64,000 nt of DNA, taken from the NCBI RefSeq assembly GCF_002813755.1, contig NZ_CP018061.1, positions 2,594,001 through 2,658,000 on the forward strand, in the 5' to 3' direction. Origin of the DNA: Enterococcus mundtii (GTDB lineage Bacteria; Bacillota; Bacilli; Lactobacillales; Enterococcaceae). The position numbers were made by a program, and so were the translations under genes. Below are positions 43,065 through 50,180 of this stretch, one piece after another; positions within the stretch are counted from its first letter, which is position 1, and every line of letters begins with the position of its first letter. The notes below the pieces were generated by a model. The model worked only from the letters and a program-made list of their open reading frames with translations, ran no database searches and was not told the DNA's origin.

Positions 43065-45100
43065 TTTTCATCTTCTCCTTCTTTGATCACATGGATGATT
43101 TCTTCTACATCTTTCGCTTCGAGTAATGACGTTAAACGTTCTTTATTCGACAAAATTTTCGTCAAGCTAGCTAAAGCTTTCAAGTGCATCTCGTTGTCCA
43201 CCGCGGCTAGGCAGATAAATAACTGGATAGGATGCTTTTCATCATCGCTCAACAAGACTGGATCAGTTACCTTCAGTAAAGACATCCCAATTTCTTTTAC
43301 GCCATCTTCTGGTCGTGCATGAGGTAAAGCAATTCCTTTTCCAATATGGATAAAGGGCCCATGTTCAATGACCTTTTCGATCATCGCCCCCACATACTTT
43401 TCTTCGATTTTATTGGTCGTTAACAAAGGCTGAGCTGCCTCGGTGATGGCTTCTTGCCATGTCAGTTGTTTGTCCGTAAATTGTATGGTTTCTTTTGTTA
43501 ATAATTCTGATAACATTGGCCGTTGATCTTCCCTTCTGTTCAATTCTTTGTTTATTTTTCTCTCGACAATCTGTCGCAGTTTCCTCTTCGTCATGCCTTC
43601 TTTCAAATCAATATATGGAAAAATCACTTCCAAAATTTCTTCGATCGAATGCACACCTCTTCCTGAAACATAAAATGCTTGTTGGACCTTTTTGACTAAT
43701 TCATTTTTTTCTAAAGGAGTCATGATGGGTTTCACAACATAACTGGTCACCGGTGTTTTTAGTGGGACACTGGAAAACACCATATCAATGTCTTCCGAAA
43801 AACGAAGCATCTGATATTCTTCTGTTGATCGTGCCGGCAAAAATTCGATTTGTGGAAATAGCTCTTGTAATTCCGATTCCATGATCAAGCCAGAGCTGAT
43901 GCCACTAGGACAGACGATCATCGCCTTTAATCTTTGGTAATCATGTCGCTCCTTTTGTTTTCTGATCTCTCCACCAAATAAAATCGTAAAATAACCAATT
44001 TCTGTATCAGGAATCTCGCCAACTAATTGTTTGAGCGGATAAAGCGCTAAACGAGTCAATTCAAATAATTCTCGATATTGGGTTTTGATTTCATCGATCA
44101 ACACATTATTCAATGTGAATCGATAGCGGATACGAAAATAAGCGGGAACAAGATGATAAAAGAAATTCATCAATAATTTCCGATAGTCCACAAAACGGAC
44201 AGCGGATAAACGTTCCATCTCATGGATGACCTCTCTTGCACATTCCAATAAAAATTCTACAGAATGATCCTCGATATCGCCTTGTAAGACAGTCTTTAAC
44301 AGCACAGTCAAATAACATTCTTCTTCTACTTGATTTTTGATTTGACCAAAATCTATTAAAAATTTTTTGCTTGCTTGATAGACATTCAAAGAGGTCAGCA
44401 TCTCTTTGTCTTTTTCAGTTAGAAAAACTGCTTTTTTTGTGATCCGTGACAATAAAAAACTAATAAAATACAACATTTCCTCAAAACGACTAGGAACGAT
44501 GATTAAATCAAATTCCTCTAAAATACGAAGCAGGCGGTCTCTCACCACAACATAATTCGTTCTAGAAATGCCATAGATCCCCTCAAAAAGTAACCAGTGG
44601 CCGTTCTTGGTGTCTGTTAGTACTCCTACAGTTGAATAAGCTAAGCGGCGAACATCAAGTTCAGCGCCATCTATGTAGAAGCCTTTTTTTCTAGAATAAA
44701 TCAGGCGAATGTCTTCTTCTTGAAGTTTCATTCTTAAATTTCTGACATCTTTCAAAACTGTATTCTTACTTACATTGAATAATTCTTGAAAATAATAAAC
44801 AGATAAGTCATCAACCATCGAAAAGGCAAGAAGATAGATCATGGCTTGTCTTTCCTCTTCCGAAAAATACAGTTCCTGTTTTGACACTTCAAAGAGGACT
44901 TCAGACCATCGTCGCCGAATCACCTCCGGAACCCGTACCTCCTCTCCAGAAATGTTTATTTTTTGCCCTAACTTTTTTTCACAAAAATGATTGATTTTTG
45001 TTAATTCTATTTTTAGAGTCTCTTCCTCCAAGTTCGTCAGTTTTATCAATTTTTGTCTGTTCGTTTCCTCAAACAGATAACTCAAGCGGTAATTGATCAT
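43061..45100 (-). CDS. BglG-family PRD regulator with EIIB- and EIIA-like domains
   Basis: A 679-residue PTS-controlled transcriptional regulator heading its own target operon. N-terminal HTH domains (about 1-160, with YFQELFNVSKNTVLKDVRNL) are followed by two PRD domains (about 190-400), an EIIB-like domain (VCPSGISSGLIMESELQELF, about 393) and a C-terminal EIIA domain whose phosphorylated His lies in GIALPHARPEDG (about 602). Because the operon has no separate EIIA, this domain may also phosphorylate the EIIB. A CcpA site sits upstream. Confidence 0.9.
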   Translation of the reverse strand: MINYRLSYLFEETNRQKLIKLTNLEEETLKIELTKINHFCEKKLGQKINISGEEVRVPEVIRRRWSEVLFEVSKQELYFSEEERQAMIYLLAFSMVDDLSVYYFQELFNVSKNTVLKDVRNLRMKLQEEDIRLIYSRKKGFYIDGAELDVRRLAYSTVGVLTDTKNGHWLLFEGIYGISRTNYVVVRDRLLRILEEFDLIIVPSRFEEMLYFISFLLSRITKKAVFLTEKDKEMLTSLNVYQASKKFLIDFGQIKNQVEEECYLTVLLKTVLQGDIEDHSVEFLLECAREVIHEMERLSAVRFVDYRKLLMNFFYHLVPAYFRIRYRFTLNNVLIDEIKTQYRELFELTRLALYPLKQLVGEIPDTEIGYFTILFGGEIRKQKERHDYQRLKAMIVCPSGISSGLIMESELQELFPQIEFLPARSTEEYQMLRFSEDIDMVFSSVPLKTPVTSYVVKPIMTPLEKNELVKKVQQAFYVSGRGVHSIEEILEVIFPYIDLKEGMTKRKLRQIVERKINKELNRREDQRPMLSELLTKETIQFTDKQLTWQEAITEAAQPLLTTNKIEEKYVGAMIEKVIEHGPFIHIGKGIALPHARPEDGVKEIGMSLLKVTDPVLLSDDEKHPIQLFICLAAVDNEMHLKALASLTKILSNKERLTSLLEAKDVEEIIHVIKEGEDEK

Positions 45101-45135
45101 TCCTGTCCCCCCATTTCAACTATAATGACTTTTCC

Positions 45136-45151
45136 TTGGAAACGCTATCAC
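45136..45151. promoter_or_regulatory. catabolite-responsive element (cre)
   Basis: TTGGAAACGCTATCAC matches the CcpA consensus WTGNAANCGNWNNCAW at all fixed positions except the last W. It lies 36-51 bases before the PRD regulator start, near the promoter, so carbon catabolite repression of the PTS-transketolase operon is likely. Confidence 0.65.
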
Positions 45152-45233
45152 ACTTCAGCGCAATTTGACTCGTGCTTTTTCCATTTCGATGGACCGAACA
45201 AAGTCAGTGGCGCATGCGTGTATTAAAATTAAA

Positions 45234-45336
45234 ATAAAAAAGGTAACTCGCCAGAAATAAATTCTTACAAAAATAAACAGCGAAATCCAAAAATAGGAAA
45301 AACGATTTCCGGATTTCACTGCTTATTTCAGTTACC
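45234..45336 (-). terminator. large terminator hairpin behind the ABC-F gene
   Basis: GGTAACT...GAAATAA...GTGAAATCC pairs in nested fashion with GGATTTCGCTG...TTATTTC...AGTTACC, followed by TTTTTTATTTT on the minus strand. The unusually long stem is about 95 bases end to end. Confidence 0.7.
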
Positions 45337-45397
45337 TATTTTTGGCACTCCCTTTGACGCTCGCTTAGCAACAACAGTAAACTCGTTTTATGCTGAT

Positions 45398-46870
45398 TCA
45401 ATCTCGTCGAATCAGTTTTCGATCCTTTATTTCATAGACTTGATCTGCCACTTGTTGAACAAAATAAGGATCATGCGACGTAAACAAAACTGTTCCGTGA
45501 TATTGTTTCAAAAAATACTCTAGCGCATTCATTGTCCGCAGATCAATAAAATTAGTCGGTTCATCTAGAATCAATACATTTGAAGTCTTAGCAAACAGGG
45601 TTGCTAGTGACAGCCGTGTAGCTTCTCCTCCACTTAACGAACAAACTGATTGTTGGATAGCCTCCGGTGAAAAGCTTAAATGGTGAAGCATACTTCGGAT
45701 CAAACTTTCTGGATATTCGGTCTGACGCATCATGTACTGTAGGACAGTCATATCTTCAACATAGTGATAATCCATTTGCTCATAGACAGCAAAAGTAATT
45801 TTTGGACTAAGCTTTATTCCATTGTTTTGCTGCAAGATATGACTGAGTAAACTAGACTTCCCACTCCCATTAGGACCAATAATCGCGATGTTTTTTCCTA
45901 GAGCAAAGGCAAAGTTAACTTCATCAAGCAGGATTTTTTCACCGTAATGGATCGTCACTGATTCACCTGCGATTGGGAACTTATTGTGTAAAACAGTTGT
46001 TTTTGTCTGCGGGAAATCAATCGGATGCTTTTTCTGTACTCTTGCGACTGCCGTTAATTTTTCTAAACGTTTCTCCATTGACTTCGCCGCTTTCATTATG
46101 CCTTTTTGACCACTTTCTTTTTGTTTTGTTCCTGCCAAACGGTCAGGTTTCCGACTATTTTTATTGCTTCTGCTTTTTTGATTGGAAGATTGTGCCATTT
46201 TTTTGGCTTGCTGCTCTTTTTTGATCATGCTGTTTTCTAATTTTTTACGTTCTCTCAAATAGTCATCATGCGCTCTTTCTTGAGCAATTACTTCTTGCTC
46301 TTTTTGCTTTAGATAGTCATCATAGTTCCCTTGATACTCATTTATCGTATGTCCCGATACTTCCCATATTTTGTCAGCTAATTCATTGAGAAATAAGCGA
46401 TCATGGCTAACAAAAATTAAGGTTCCATAATAATACCGAAGTTCTTTAATCAACAATTGCACGCTTCGTTGATCTAAATGAGTCGTTGGTTCATCTAACA
46501 ACAAACCTGGTGTGTACGTAGATAATACTTGCGCCAAACGATATTTCGCTTCTTCACCACCACTAAAGTGAGCCAGTTGATTGGGTACTCGGAAACGGCT
46601 GAGTAACTCAAAATCGATTTCTTCGACTGGATGCTGATCAAGGGTATCGATCTGTGCAAAATATTTAAAATCAACCCTTCGATCTATTCTTCCTTTTTCT
46701 GGTAGGATTTCTCCAGCTAATAATTTAAGTAACGTCGATTTCCCGCTACCATTATCTCCGACGATACCGATCCGCGCATTCTCATAAATCGCTTGCTCAT
46801 TAATTGTTAACACTTCTTTTCCGTTATACGTAATCTCAATCTCTTTTAATTGCATTGCTAATGCTTCCAT
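45398..46870 (-). CDS. msrC: ABC-F ribosomal protection protein, Msr(C)-like
   Basis: A 490-residue soluble ABC-F protein with two ATPase domains and no membrane part, of the antibiotic-resistance ABC-F group that displaces macrolides/streptogramins B from the ribosome. Walker A motifs GDNGSGKST and GPNGSGKSS, signatures FSGGEEAKYRLAQ and LSGGEATRLSLAT, and Walker B LLLDEPTTHLD and LILDEPTNFID are intact. The long basic linker (about 190-290, rich in KKEQQAKK and SNKNSRK) carries the ribosome-contacting arm. Size and sequence recall intrinsic msr(C) of E. faecium; I name it on that basis without an alignment. The ATG has GGAG 9 bases upstream, and a leader attenuator controls it. Confidence 0.85.
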   Translation of the reverse strand: MEALAMQLKEIEITYNGKEVLTINEQAIYENARIGIVGDNGSGKSTLLKLLAGEILPEKGRIDRRVDFKYFAQIDTLDQHPVEEIDFELLSRFRVPNQLAHFSGGEEAKYRLAQVLSTYTPGLLLDEPTTHLDQRSVQLLIKELRYYYGTLIFVSHDRLFLNELADKIWEVSGHTINEYQGNYDDYLKQKEQEVIAQERAHDDYLRERKKLENSMIKKEQQAKKMAQSSNQKSRSNKNSRKPDRLAGTKQKESGQKGIMKAAKSMEKRLEKLTAVARVQKKHPIDFPQTKTTVLHNKFPIAGESVTIHYGEKILLDEVNFAFALGKNIAIIGPNGSGKSSLLSHILQQNNGIKLSPKITFAVYEQMDYHYVEDMTVLQYMMRQTEYPESLIRSMLHHLSFSPEAIQQSVCSLSGGEATRLSLATLFAKTSNVLILDEPTNFIDLRTMNALEYFLKQYHGTVLFTSHDPYFVQQVADQVYEIKDRKLIRRD

Positions 46871-46913
46871 TGTTTGCACTCCTTTTGTGCAAATGAACAT
46901 CCTTCTAACGGAA

Positions 46914-46951
46914 ACACAAAAAAGAAGCAGCCTGTGAAAGACTGCTTCTTC
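46914..46951 (-). terminator. attenuator in the msr(C)-like leader
   Basis: GAAGAAGCAG pairs with CTGCTTCTTTT and a T-run follows on the minus strand, about 45 bases before the gene start. The position ahead of the gene and after a leader peptide points to antibiotic-sensing attenuation. Confidence 0.75.
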
Positions 46952-47020
46952 AAGAATTTTGTCCATACTAAAAAAGCATAGAAAAACAGCAAAGTTCCCG
47001 TGAATTGTCATTTACAAGTT

Positions 47021-47053
47021 GTTTTTAAACGATTCAATTAATTGTTTAAAAAT
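47021..47053 (-). other. second leader hairpin, antiterminator candidate
   Basis: GTATTTTTAAAC region: TTTTTAAAC pairs with GTTTAAAAA across a 13-base loop. It overlaps the end of the 13-codon leader peptide, so a ribosome stalled there would prevent its folding. Confidence 0.5.
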
Positions 47054-47079
47054 ACTTGATCCAAATAAAACAACCACAT
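47038..47079 (-). CDS. leader peptide MWLFYLDQVFLNN (13 aa)
   Basis: A 13-codon frame with GGAG 9 bases before the ATG, located between the promoter and the two leader hairpins of the msr(C)-like gene. Drug-stalled translation of such peptides controls several ABC-F and methylase genes. A second reading (MCHVVVLFGSS..., 24 codons) starts 8 bases upstream but is too close to the ribosome binding site. Confidence 0.55.
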   Translation of the reverse strand: MWLFYLDQVFLNN

Positions 47080-47110
47080 GGCACATCGCTCCTTTTCTCT
47101 AATTACATTT

Positions 47111-47139
47111 ATTTTATCATGATTGAAACCGTTTGACAA
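47111..47139 (-). promoter_or_regulatory. promoter of the msr(C)-like gene
   Basis: TTGTCA, 17-base spacer, TAAAAT on the minus strand; the leader from here to the gene start is about 235 bases. Confidence 0.6.
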
Positions 47140-47246
47140 ACGATTTTAAAAGCGTGACAGACATCAAATTTCTGAAAAACCATCCTTCAATTCTTGAAGG
47201 ATGGAGAAAAGAATGATTTCCTCTCACTTGACGAACGGAGGAACCA

Positions 47247-48275
47247 TCACATAACTAATAATGATTTGATTGCTTTTCGTTCATCCATTGCCTCATAAGC
47301 AGCTTGAACTTGATCTAATTCGAATTGTTGCGTAAAGACTTTACCTGGCTCGATTTTATTTGATAAGACTGCTTCTAATAGTGAAGCTCGGTCGTGAGTC
47401 GTCACAGCCGCAATCCCTCCGCGTAAGCCGATATTACGATAGAACAAAGCGTTCGTATCCAACTCATCTACATGCGGAACCCCCACACGTCCAACAACTG
47501 CACCTGGTCGCCCAACTTTTACTGCCGTTTCAACCGCTTGTTGCGTTCCTACACACTCTAACACTGCATCTGCGCCAGCACCTGTTAATTTCATGACCTC
47601 AGCGATTGCTTCTTCTCCACGAGCCGCAATGATATCCGTTGCTCCAAATGTCAAAGCTAGCTGTTGACGGTCTTCATGTCGACTCATCGCAATGATTTTT
47701 GATGCGCCTAACAATTTTGCTCCAATTACTCCGCATAACCCTACAGCACCATCTCCAATCACAACGACTGTATCTCCTTCTTTCACCTCAGCACTCACTG
47801 CTGCATGATAGCCAGTCGCCATCACATCCGCCAACGTAACAAAGGAATTTAACATATCATCGGAATAATCTTCTGGTTTACCAGGGATTTTTACTAATCC
47901 CCAATTTGCGTTGCGATAACGAATATACTCTGCCTGATAGCCTGTTGAACCTGAAGTATCTGATAAACAATCGCCATCAAACCCAGCTAAACAAGCCTCA
48001 CATTCCCCGCAACCATGGGTAAAAGGCACAATCACAAAATCACCCGGTTGAACATTTGTAACACCTTCTGCTACCTCTTCTACGATACCAATCGCTTCAT
48101 GTCCCGCAGCAGACCCTGGTTCTTTTTTAGAGATGCCACGATACCACCATAAATCAGAACCACATACACTTGCGCGTACCACACGAATGATTGCTTCATT
48201 CTCTTGGTTCAATTCTGGCTTAGGCATTTCTTTGATAGCCATCTTTCCTGGTTCTAAAAATACTGTTGCTTTCAT
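47247..48275 (-). CDS. zinc-dependent alcohol dehydrogenase family protein
   Basis: A 342-residue medium-chain dehydrogenase. The catalytic zinc site is visible in ASVCGSDLWWYRG and GHEAIGIVEEVA, the structural zinc cysteines in CGECEACLAGFDGDC, and the NAD(P)-binding loop in VVIGDGAVGLCGVIGAKLLG. The substrate cannot be assigned; relatives act on small alcohols or on sugar alcohols. The ATG is 8 bases after GGAG. It is a single-gene unit between the msr(C)-like gene and the toxin array. Confidence 0.88.
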   Translation of the reverse strand: MKATVFLEPGKMAIKEMPKPELNQENEAIIRVVRASVCGSDLWWYRGISKKEPGSAAGHEAIGIVEEVAEGVTNVQPGDFVIVPFTHGCGECEACLAGFDGDCLSDTSGSTGYQAEYIRYRNANWGLVKIPGKPEDYSDDMLNSFVTLADVMATGYHAAVSAEVKEGDTVVVIGDGAVGLCGVIGAKLLGASKIIAMSRHEDRQQLALTFGATDIIAARGEEAIAEVMKLTGAGADAVLECVGTQQAVETAVKVGRPGAVVGRVGVPHVDELDTNALFYRNIGLRGGIAAVTTHDRASLLEAVLSNKIEPGKVFTQQFELDQVQAAYEAMDERKAIKSLLVM

Positions 48276-48419
48276 CGCTTCCACTCCTTAGATTGATTGC
48301 TTCTAGTATATCCCCTTGAGCCAACTCCAAGTCAAATAAAAACAATTATAACCAATCTTTTACCAATAAGACGGAAGAAAATGAACTCGCTTTTATGTAC
48401 TCACTATGGTATCATGACT

Positions 48420-48545
48420 TTGAAAAGAGAGCGTTGCATCAACAACTCTCTCTCCAGATAGCACCGTTTGACTGGTGGCTAGTTTATTTCAGTTACAAAA
48501 AATAACCGTTAAACCTTCCAAAGTTTAAGTGGCGGTTATTTTTTG
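48420..48545 (+). ncRNA. antisense RNA, unit 1 (version A)
   Basis: Starts behind a TGAACT...TATGGTATCAT promoter (the -35 is ATGAAC here, weaker than TTGAAC in the other units) and ends at the terminator shared with the toxin gene. Version A has a GAGAG/CTCTC stem and an AGCACC/GGTGGCT stem. Confidence 0.65.
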
Positions 48546-48619
48546 TTGTCTTTGTCGTTGACGATCAAGACCAATGTTGCAAATGACAATGCAAACATCA
48601 ATGCCTCAAACACAGACAT
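48536..48619 (-). CDS. Hol-Tox type I toxin, unit 1 (27 aa)
   Basis: A 27-residue membrane peptide starting MSVFEALMFALSFATLVLIV and ending NDKDNKK, of the putative holin-like toxin (Hol-Tox) family: a short N-terminus, one helix with FATLVLIV and a charged tail. AAAGGA precedes the ATG by 6 bases. It differs from the other three units only at residue 21 (Asn in place of Ser). The stop codon lies within the terminator stem that is shared with the convergent antisense RNA. Membrane-damaging activity is known for related peptides and inferred here. Confidence 0.85.
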   Translation of the reverse strand: MSVFEALMFALSFATLVLIVNDKDNKK

Positions 48620-48656
48620 GCTTATTCCTTTCTAGGAGAAAGCCACAGATCAACAT
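48606..48656 (-). CDS. upstream overlapping leader frame of toxin unit 1 (16 codons)
   Basis: An open frame MLICGFLLERNKHVCV with GAGGTG 6 bases before its ATG overlaps the first codons of the toxin gene in another frame. It is identical in all four units (also 49039-49089, 49472-49522, 49905-49955). Translating it could open or block the toxin start, so it may be a translational coupling device. Confidence 0.45.
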   Translation of the reverse strand: MLICGFLLERNKHVCV

Positions 48657-48856
48657 AGGCATCACCTCTTTTCTTAAGGCTAGCCACCGCATCAACTTTA
48701 CTATCTCTGTCAGTATACTATAAACCGAAAATCCAAACCTTAATTTTTAGATTTTTTTGTTATTTATTGTATTGCTATTTTAACCTCTTTTGTTTCTCTA
48801 TCAGAACAAAAGAAATTGAACTCGCTTTTATGTACTCGCTATGGTATCATAGTTTT

Positions 48857-48978
48857 GAAAAGAGGAGCTTTATCACAGCTCCCCTTCAGATAGTATCGTT
48901 CAAAACAATGGCTAGCTTAATATTGATTCAAAAAATAACCGTTAAACCATCCAAAGTTTAAGTGGCGGTTATTTTTTG
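48857..48978 (+). ncRNA. antisense RNA, unit 2 (version B)
   Basis: Promoter TTGAAC, 18 bases, TATGGT; terminates in the stem AATAACCG/CGGTTATT shared with toxin unit 2. Version B has a GAGGAGC/GCTCCCC stem and AATGGCTAGC; GGCTAGC recurs in the toxin mRNA leader region as a direct repeat, giving short complementarity between the RNAs. Confidence 0.65.
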
Positions 48979-49052
48979 TTGTCTTTGTCGCTGACGATCA
49001 AGACCAATGTTGCAAATGACAATGCAAACATCAATGCCTCAAACACAGACAT
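48969..49052 (-). CDS. Hol-Tox type I toxin, unit 2 (27 aa)
   Basis: Same peptide family as unit 1, with Ser at residue 21 (SDKDNKK tail). The mRNA leader (minus strand, from a TATACT -10) holds GGTGGCTAGCC and the overlapping 16-codon frame. Paired with antisense version B. Confidence 0.85.
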   Translation of the reverse strand: MSVFEALMFALSFATLVLIVSDKDNKK

Positions 49053-49288
49053 GCTTATTCCTTTCTAGGAGAAAGCCACAGATCAACATAGGCATCACCT
49101 CTTTTCTTAAGGCTAGCCACCGCATCAACTTTACTATCTCTGTCAGTATACTATAAACCGAAAATCCAAACCTTAATTTTTAGATTTTTTTGTTATTTTT
49201 TTATTGCTATTTCCACCTTTTTTGTTTTTCTATCAGAACAAAAGAAATTGAACTCGCTTTTATATACTCGCTATGGTATCATGACTTT

Positions 49289-49411
49289 GAAAAAAGAGCG
49301 TTGCATCAACAACTCTCTCTCCAGATAGCACCGTTTGACTGGTGGCTAGCTTGGTTAGTTACAGAAAATAACCGTTAAACTCGCCAAAGTTTAAGGAGCG
49401 GTTATTTTTTG
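49289..49411 (+). ncRNA. antisense RNA, unit 3 (version A)
   Basis: Version A sequence with a TTGAAC -35. The terminator loop differs from that of unit 1 while the stem is kept. Confidence 0.65.
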
Positions 49412-49485
49412 TTGTCCTTGTCGCTGACGATCAAGACCAATGTTGCAAATGACAATGCAAACATCAATGCCTCAAACACAGACAT
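49402..49485 (-). CDS. Hol-Tox type I toxin, unit 3 (27 aa)
   Basis: Protein identical to units 2 and 4; one synonymous change in a Lys codon (AAG). The same ribosome binding site and overlapping 16-codon frame precede it. Confidence 0.85.
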   Translation of the reverse strand: MSVFEALMFALSFATLVLIVSDKDNKK

Positions 49486-49722
49486 GCTTATTCCTTTCTA
49501 GGAGAAAGCCACAGATCAACATAGGCATCACCTCTTTTCTTAAGGCTAGCCACCGCATCAACTTTACTATCCTTGTCAGTATACTATAAACCCAAAATAC
49601 AAACCTTAATTTTTAGATTTTTTTGTTATTTATTGTATTGCTATTTTCACCTTTTTTGTTTTTCTATCAGAACAAAAGAAATTGAACTCGCTTTTATATA
49701 CTCGCTATGGTATCATAGTTTT

Positions 49723-49844
49723 GAAAAGAGGAGCTGTATCACAGCTCCCCTTCAGATAGTATCGTTCAAAACAATGGCTAGCTTAATATCGATTCAAAAA
49801 ATAACCGTTAAACTGGTCAGAGTTTAAGGAGCGGTTATTTTTTG
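49723..49844 (+). ncRNA. antisense RNA, unit 4 (version B)
   Basis: Version B sequence, nearly the same as unit 2, with a changed terminator loop (TGGTCAG). Confidence 0.65.
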
Positions 49845-49918
49845 TTGTCTTTGTCGCTGACGATCAAGACCAATGTTGCAAATGACAATGCAAACATCAA
49901 TGCCTCAAACACAGACAT
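49835..49918 (-). CDS. Hol-Tox type I toxin, unit 4 (27 aa)
   Basis: Protein identical to units 2 and 3. Its upstream leader is slightly diverged (CACAAACTATAC in place of CATCAACTTTAC on the plus strand), as expected for the outermost unit. No longer gene follows before pepF's terminator. Confidence 0.85.
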   Translation of the reverse strand: MSVFEALMFALSFATLVLIVSDKDNKK

Positions 49919-50072
49919 GCTTATTCCTTTCTAGGAGAAAGCCACAGATCAACATAGGCATCACCTCTTTTCTTAAGGCTAGCCACCGCACAAACTATAC
50001 TATCCCTGTCAGTATACTATAAACCGAAAATCTAAACCTTAATTTTTGAATTTTCATGTTATTTTTAACAGT

Positions 50073-50122
50073 AAAAACCGGAAAAGCGTTGAGTGAGAAA
50101 CTCACACACTTTTCCGGTTTTT
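50073..50122. terminator. bidirectional terminator
   Basis: AAAAACCGGAAAAG pairs with CTTTTCCGGTTTTT, with an inner GTGAG/CTCAC stem, behind pepF. Confidence 0.88.
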
Positions 50123-50180
50123 GGTAGTATCAGAACGAATCTAAAAAGATTCGATCAATAGATCACTCAACACACGATTT

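Larger units (their letters stand above)
48378..50060. repeat. four tandem 433-bp units (type I toxin-antitoxin array)
   Basis: The toxin start codons lie at 48619, 49052, 49485 and 49918, exactly 433 bases apart. Each unit holds an antisense RNA on the plus strand, a shared terminator and a toxin gene on the minus strand. The toxin half is almost invariant, while the antisense half alternates between two versions (A in units 1 and 3, B in units 2 and 4). That pattern suggests an ancestral A-B pair duplicated as one 866-bp block. Confidence 0.9.

Noticed and set aside
47114..47142. cre site in the msr(C) promoter region
   Set aside because: TTGAAACCGTTTGACAA resembles a cre box but has one extra base in the spacing; it also overlaps the -35/spacer and is better explained as promoter.
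48767..49827. Repeated 60-80 codon plus-strand open frames (…LAF.YSLWYH…) in the toxin array
   Set aside because: They run through the antisense promoter and have no ribosome binding site; their similarity simply reflects the DNA duplication.
48378..50060. CRISPR-like or IS-like repeats
   Set aside because: The units are 433 bp, contain toxin genes with terminators, and have no short spacers, transposase or terminal inverted repeats.
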